A DNA stretch of 64,000 bases, from NCBI RefSeq assembly GCF_012273515.2, contig NZ_CP050975.2:5208001-5272000 (forward strand), in the 5' to 3' direction. The number at the start of each line of letters is the position of its first letter. The first letter of the stretch is position 1. This document shows, piece by piece, positions 62,787 to 64,000 of the stretch. The position numbers and the translations under genes are program-made. Below the pieces are notes generated by a model that worked only from the letters and a program-made list of their open reading frames with translations, made no database searches and was not told the origin of the DNA. Origin of the DNA: Streptomyces sp. RPA4-2. GTDB lineage: Bacteria; Actinomycetota; Actinomycetes; Streptomycetales; Streptomycetaceae.

Positions 62787-64000
62787 ATGCGGGACATCAG
62801 CCGGAGGGGAATGATCGGCCTCGGGGCGGGTGCCACGGCGGCACTCGGACTGGCGGCGTGCGGCACCGCGGACCACGACGCTTCCAACGGTGCGAGCGAT
62901 TCACGGCCGGGCAAACCCGGTCGGTCGTCCCGGCCCGGCGCTCCCAAGCCCACCGCGCGCCCGATAGGCGACGGCTCCACCTCCTTCACGGGCAAGCAGC
63001 CGAAGCAGCCCAAGGCCCCCGTGCCCCTGGAGCCCGGCGAGACCCCTCCGCAGTTCGTGATCTTCTCCTGGGACGGCGCGGGGGAGGTCGGGACCGGCCT
63101 CTTCTCCCGGTTCCTGCGGCTCGCCGAGGAGCACGACGCGCACATGACCTTCTTCCTCTCCGGGCTCTATCTGCTGCCCGAGTCGAAGAAGCGCATGTAC
63201 CTGCCGCCGAACAACCCCCGCGGCGCCTCGGACATCGGCTACCTCACCGACGAGCACGTCAAGGCGACCCTCGGAGGCGTCCGGCAGGCCTGGCTCGACG
63301 GCCACGAGATCGGCACGCACTTCAACGGCCACTTCTGCTCCGGCCACGGCACCGTCGCCAACTGGACGCCGGCCCAGTGGCGCAGCGAGATAGACCAGGC
63401 CAAGTCCTTCGTCAAGGAGTGGCGGACCAACACGGGCTGGAGCGATCTGCCCTCGCTGCCGTTCGACTACGACAAGGAACTCATAGGCGGCCGGACCCCG
63501 TGTCTGCTCGGGCAGAACAACCTGCTGCCCACCGCCAAGGAACTCGGCTGGCGCTACGACGCCTCCTCGCCCGGTGGACGCCAGCGCTGGCCGCAGAAGA
63601 ACCGGGGCGTGTGGGATCTCCCACTGCAGGCCGTCCCGTTCCCGGGCCACAGCTTCGAAGTCCTCTCCATGGACTACAACATGCTCGCCAACCAGTCGGT
63701 CAACTCGACGAAGGCGCCGTCGTACAACTACCCGGGCTGGCGGAAGCAGGCCGCCGAGGCCTACATCGCCGGATTCCGGCGGGCGTACGAGTCGAACCGG
63801 GCGCCCTTCTTCATAGGCAACCACTTCGAGGAGTGGAACGGCGGCATCTACATGGACGCCGTCGAGCAGGCCTTCACGTACATCGCGCGGGAGAAGGAGA
63901 AGGGCGAGGACGTGCGGCTCGTCTCCTTCCGGCAGTTCGTGGACTGGCTGGACGTACAGCCGCCCGAGATCGTCGCCAAGCTGCAGTCCCTGGACGTGGG
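62787..64000 (+). CDS. Polysaccharide-deacetylase (NodB-like) lipoprotein, 3' end outside window
   Basis: An incomplete gene; 404 codons are visible with no stop. The signal peptide has a twin-arginine-like start (MRDISRRGMIGLG) and a lipobox LAAC with C25, so it may be Tat exported and lipidated. A Pro/Gly/Lys linker (30-80) precedes a NodB-type domain: FVIFSWDGAGE (first Asp motif), HEIGTHFNGHFC (zinc histidines HxxxH) and FIGNHFEEWNGG. It probably acts on peptidoglycan or another wall polymer outside the cell. It starts at ATG 62787, with AAGGAG about 12 bases upstream. Confidence 0.8.
   Translation, partial: MRDISRRGMIGLGAGATAALGLAACGTADHDASNGASDSRPGKPGRSSRPGAPKPTARPIGDGSTSFTGKQPKQPKAPVPLEPGETPPQFVIFSWDGAGEVGTGLFSRFLRLAEEHDAHMTFFLSGLYLLPESKKRMYLPPNNPRGASDIGYLTDEHVKATLGGVRQAWLDGHEIGTHFNGHFCSGHGTVANWTPAQWRSEIDQAKSFVKEWRTNTGWSDLPSLPFDYDKELIGGRTPCLLGQNNLLPTAKELGWRYDASSPGGRQRWPQKNRGVWDLPLQAVPFPGHSFEVLSMDYNMLANQSVNSTKAPSYNYPGWRKQAAEAYIAGFRRAYESNRAPFFIGNHFEEWNGGIYMDAVEQAFTYIAREKEKGEDVRLVSFRQFVDWLDVQPPEIVAKLQSLDV

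Overview
The window is chromosomal DNA of a high-GC actinomycete, almost certainly a Streptomyces. It opens inside an rRNA operon and carries the sporulation sigma factor gene bldN with its anti-sigma factor gene rsbN, the BldD target bdtA, a rex-hemACD operon behind a Rex operator, and a class I lysyl-tRNA synthetase. Coding density is high, with many GTG starts and 4-bp ATGA overlaps. No tRNA, CRISPR array, prophage or intact insertion sequence was found. Species cannot be told from the sequence alone.

Layout. 1-2.8 kb: 3' part of 23S rRNA, 5S rRNA and terminator. 2.9-7.7 kb: HAD hydrolase, VC0807-type membrane protein, MFS transporter, AcuC-like deacetylase and a phosphatase-family protein. 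7.8-13.3 kb: developmental block with bdtA, the 32-residue ribosomal protein bS22, an epimerase/acyltransferase pair, then rsbN and bldN on the minus strand. 13.8-22.2 kb: HAD-IB phosphatase, glutaredoxin-like protein and the redox/tetrapyrrole cluster rex-hemA-hemC-cobA/hemD, with hemB nearby. hemL lies far away at 60.6 kb. 22.2-42.1 kb: mixed genes including DUF4232 and DUF3558 lipoproteins, a membrane-anchored HTH protein, argS/lysS facing apart, an SpdB-like DUF2637 protein, rtcB, a frameshifted ynfA, a flavin monooxygenase/reductase pair and a two-component system whose kinase is frameshifted near its end.

42.3-59.6 kb is a potassium-transport region: kdpFABC with kdpE, a detached kdpD about 3.7 kb upstream of the kdp operon, three large APC/KUP-type permeases and a CorA channel. 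A 27-residue single-span micropeptide overlaps the start of kdpF by 4 bases. Direct repeats containing GTCAAGG lie upstream of both kdpD and kdpF, and in the opposite orientation upstream of a PH-domain membrane protein, so one response regulator (KdpE is the obvious candidate) may link these promoters. The window ends with an unrecognised conserved gene, hemL with a histidine phosphatase, and a truncated polysaccharide-deacetylase lipoprotein behind an unusual 5' leader.

Intergenic DNA holds several related long palindromes and repeats, including a 218-bp near-palindrome at 42.1-42.3 kb. All functions are read from sequence features and remembered family knowledge. No database search was run.
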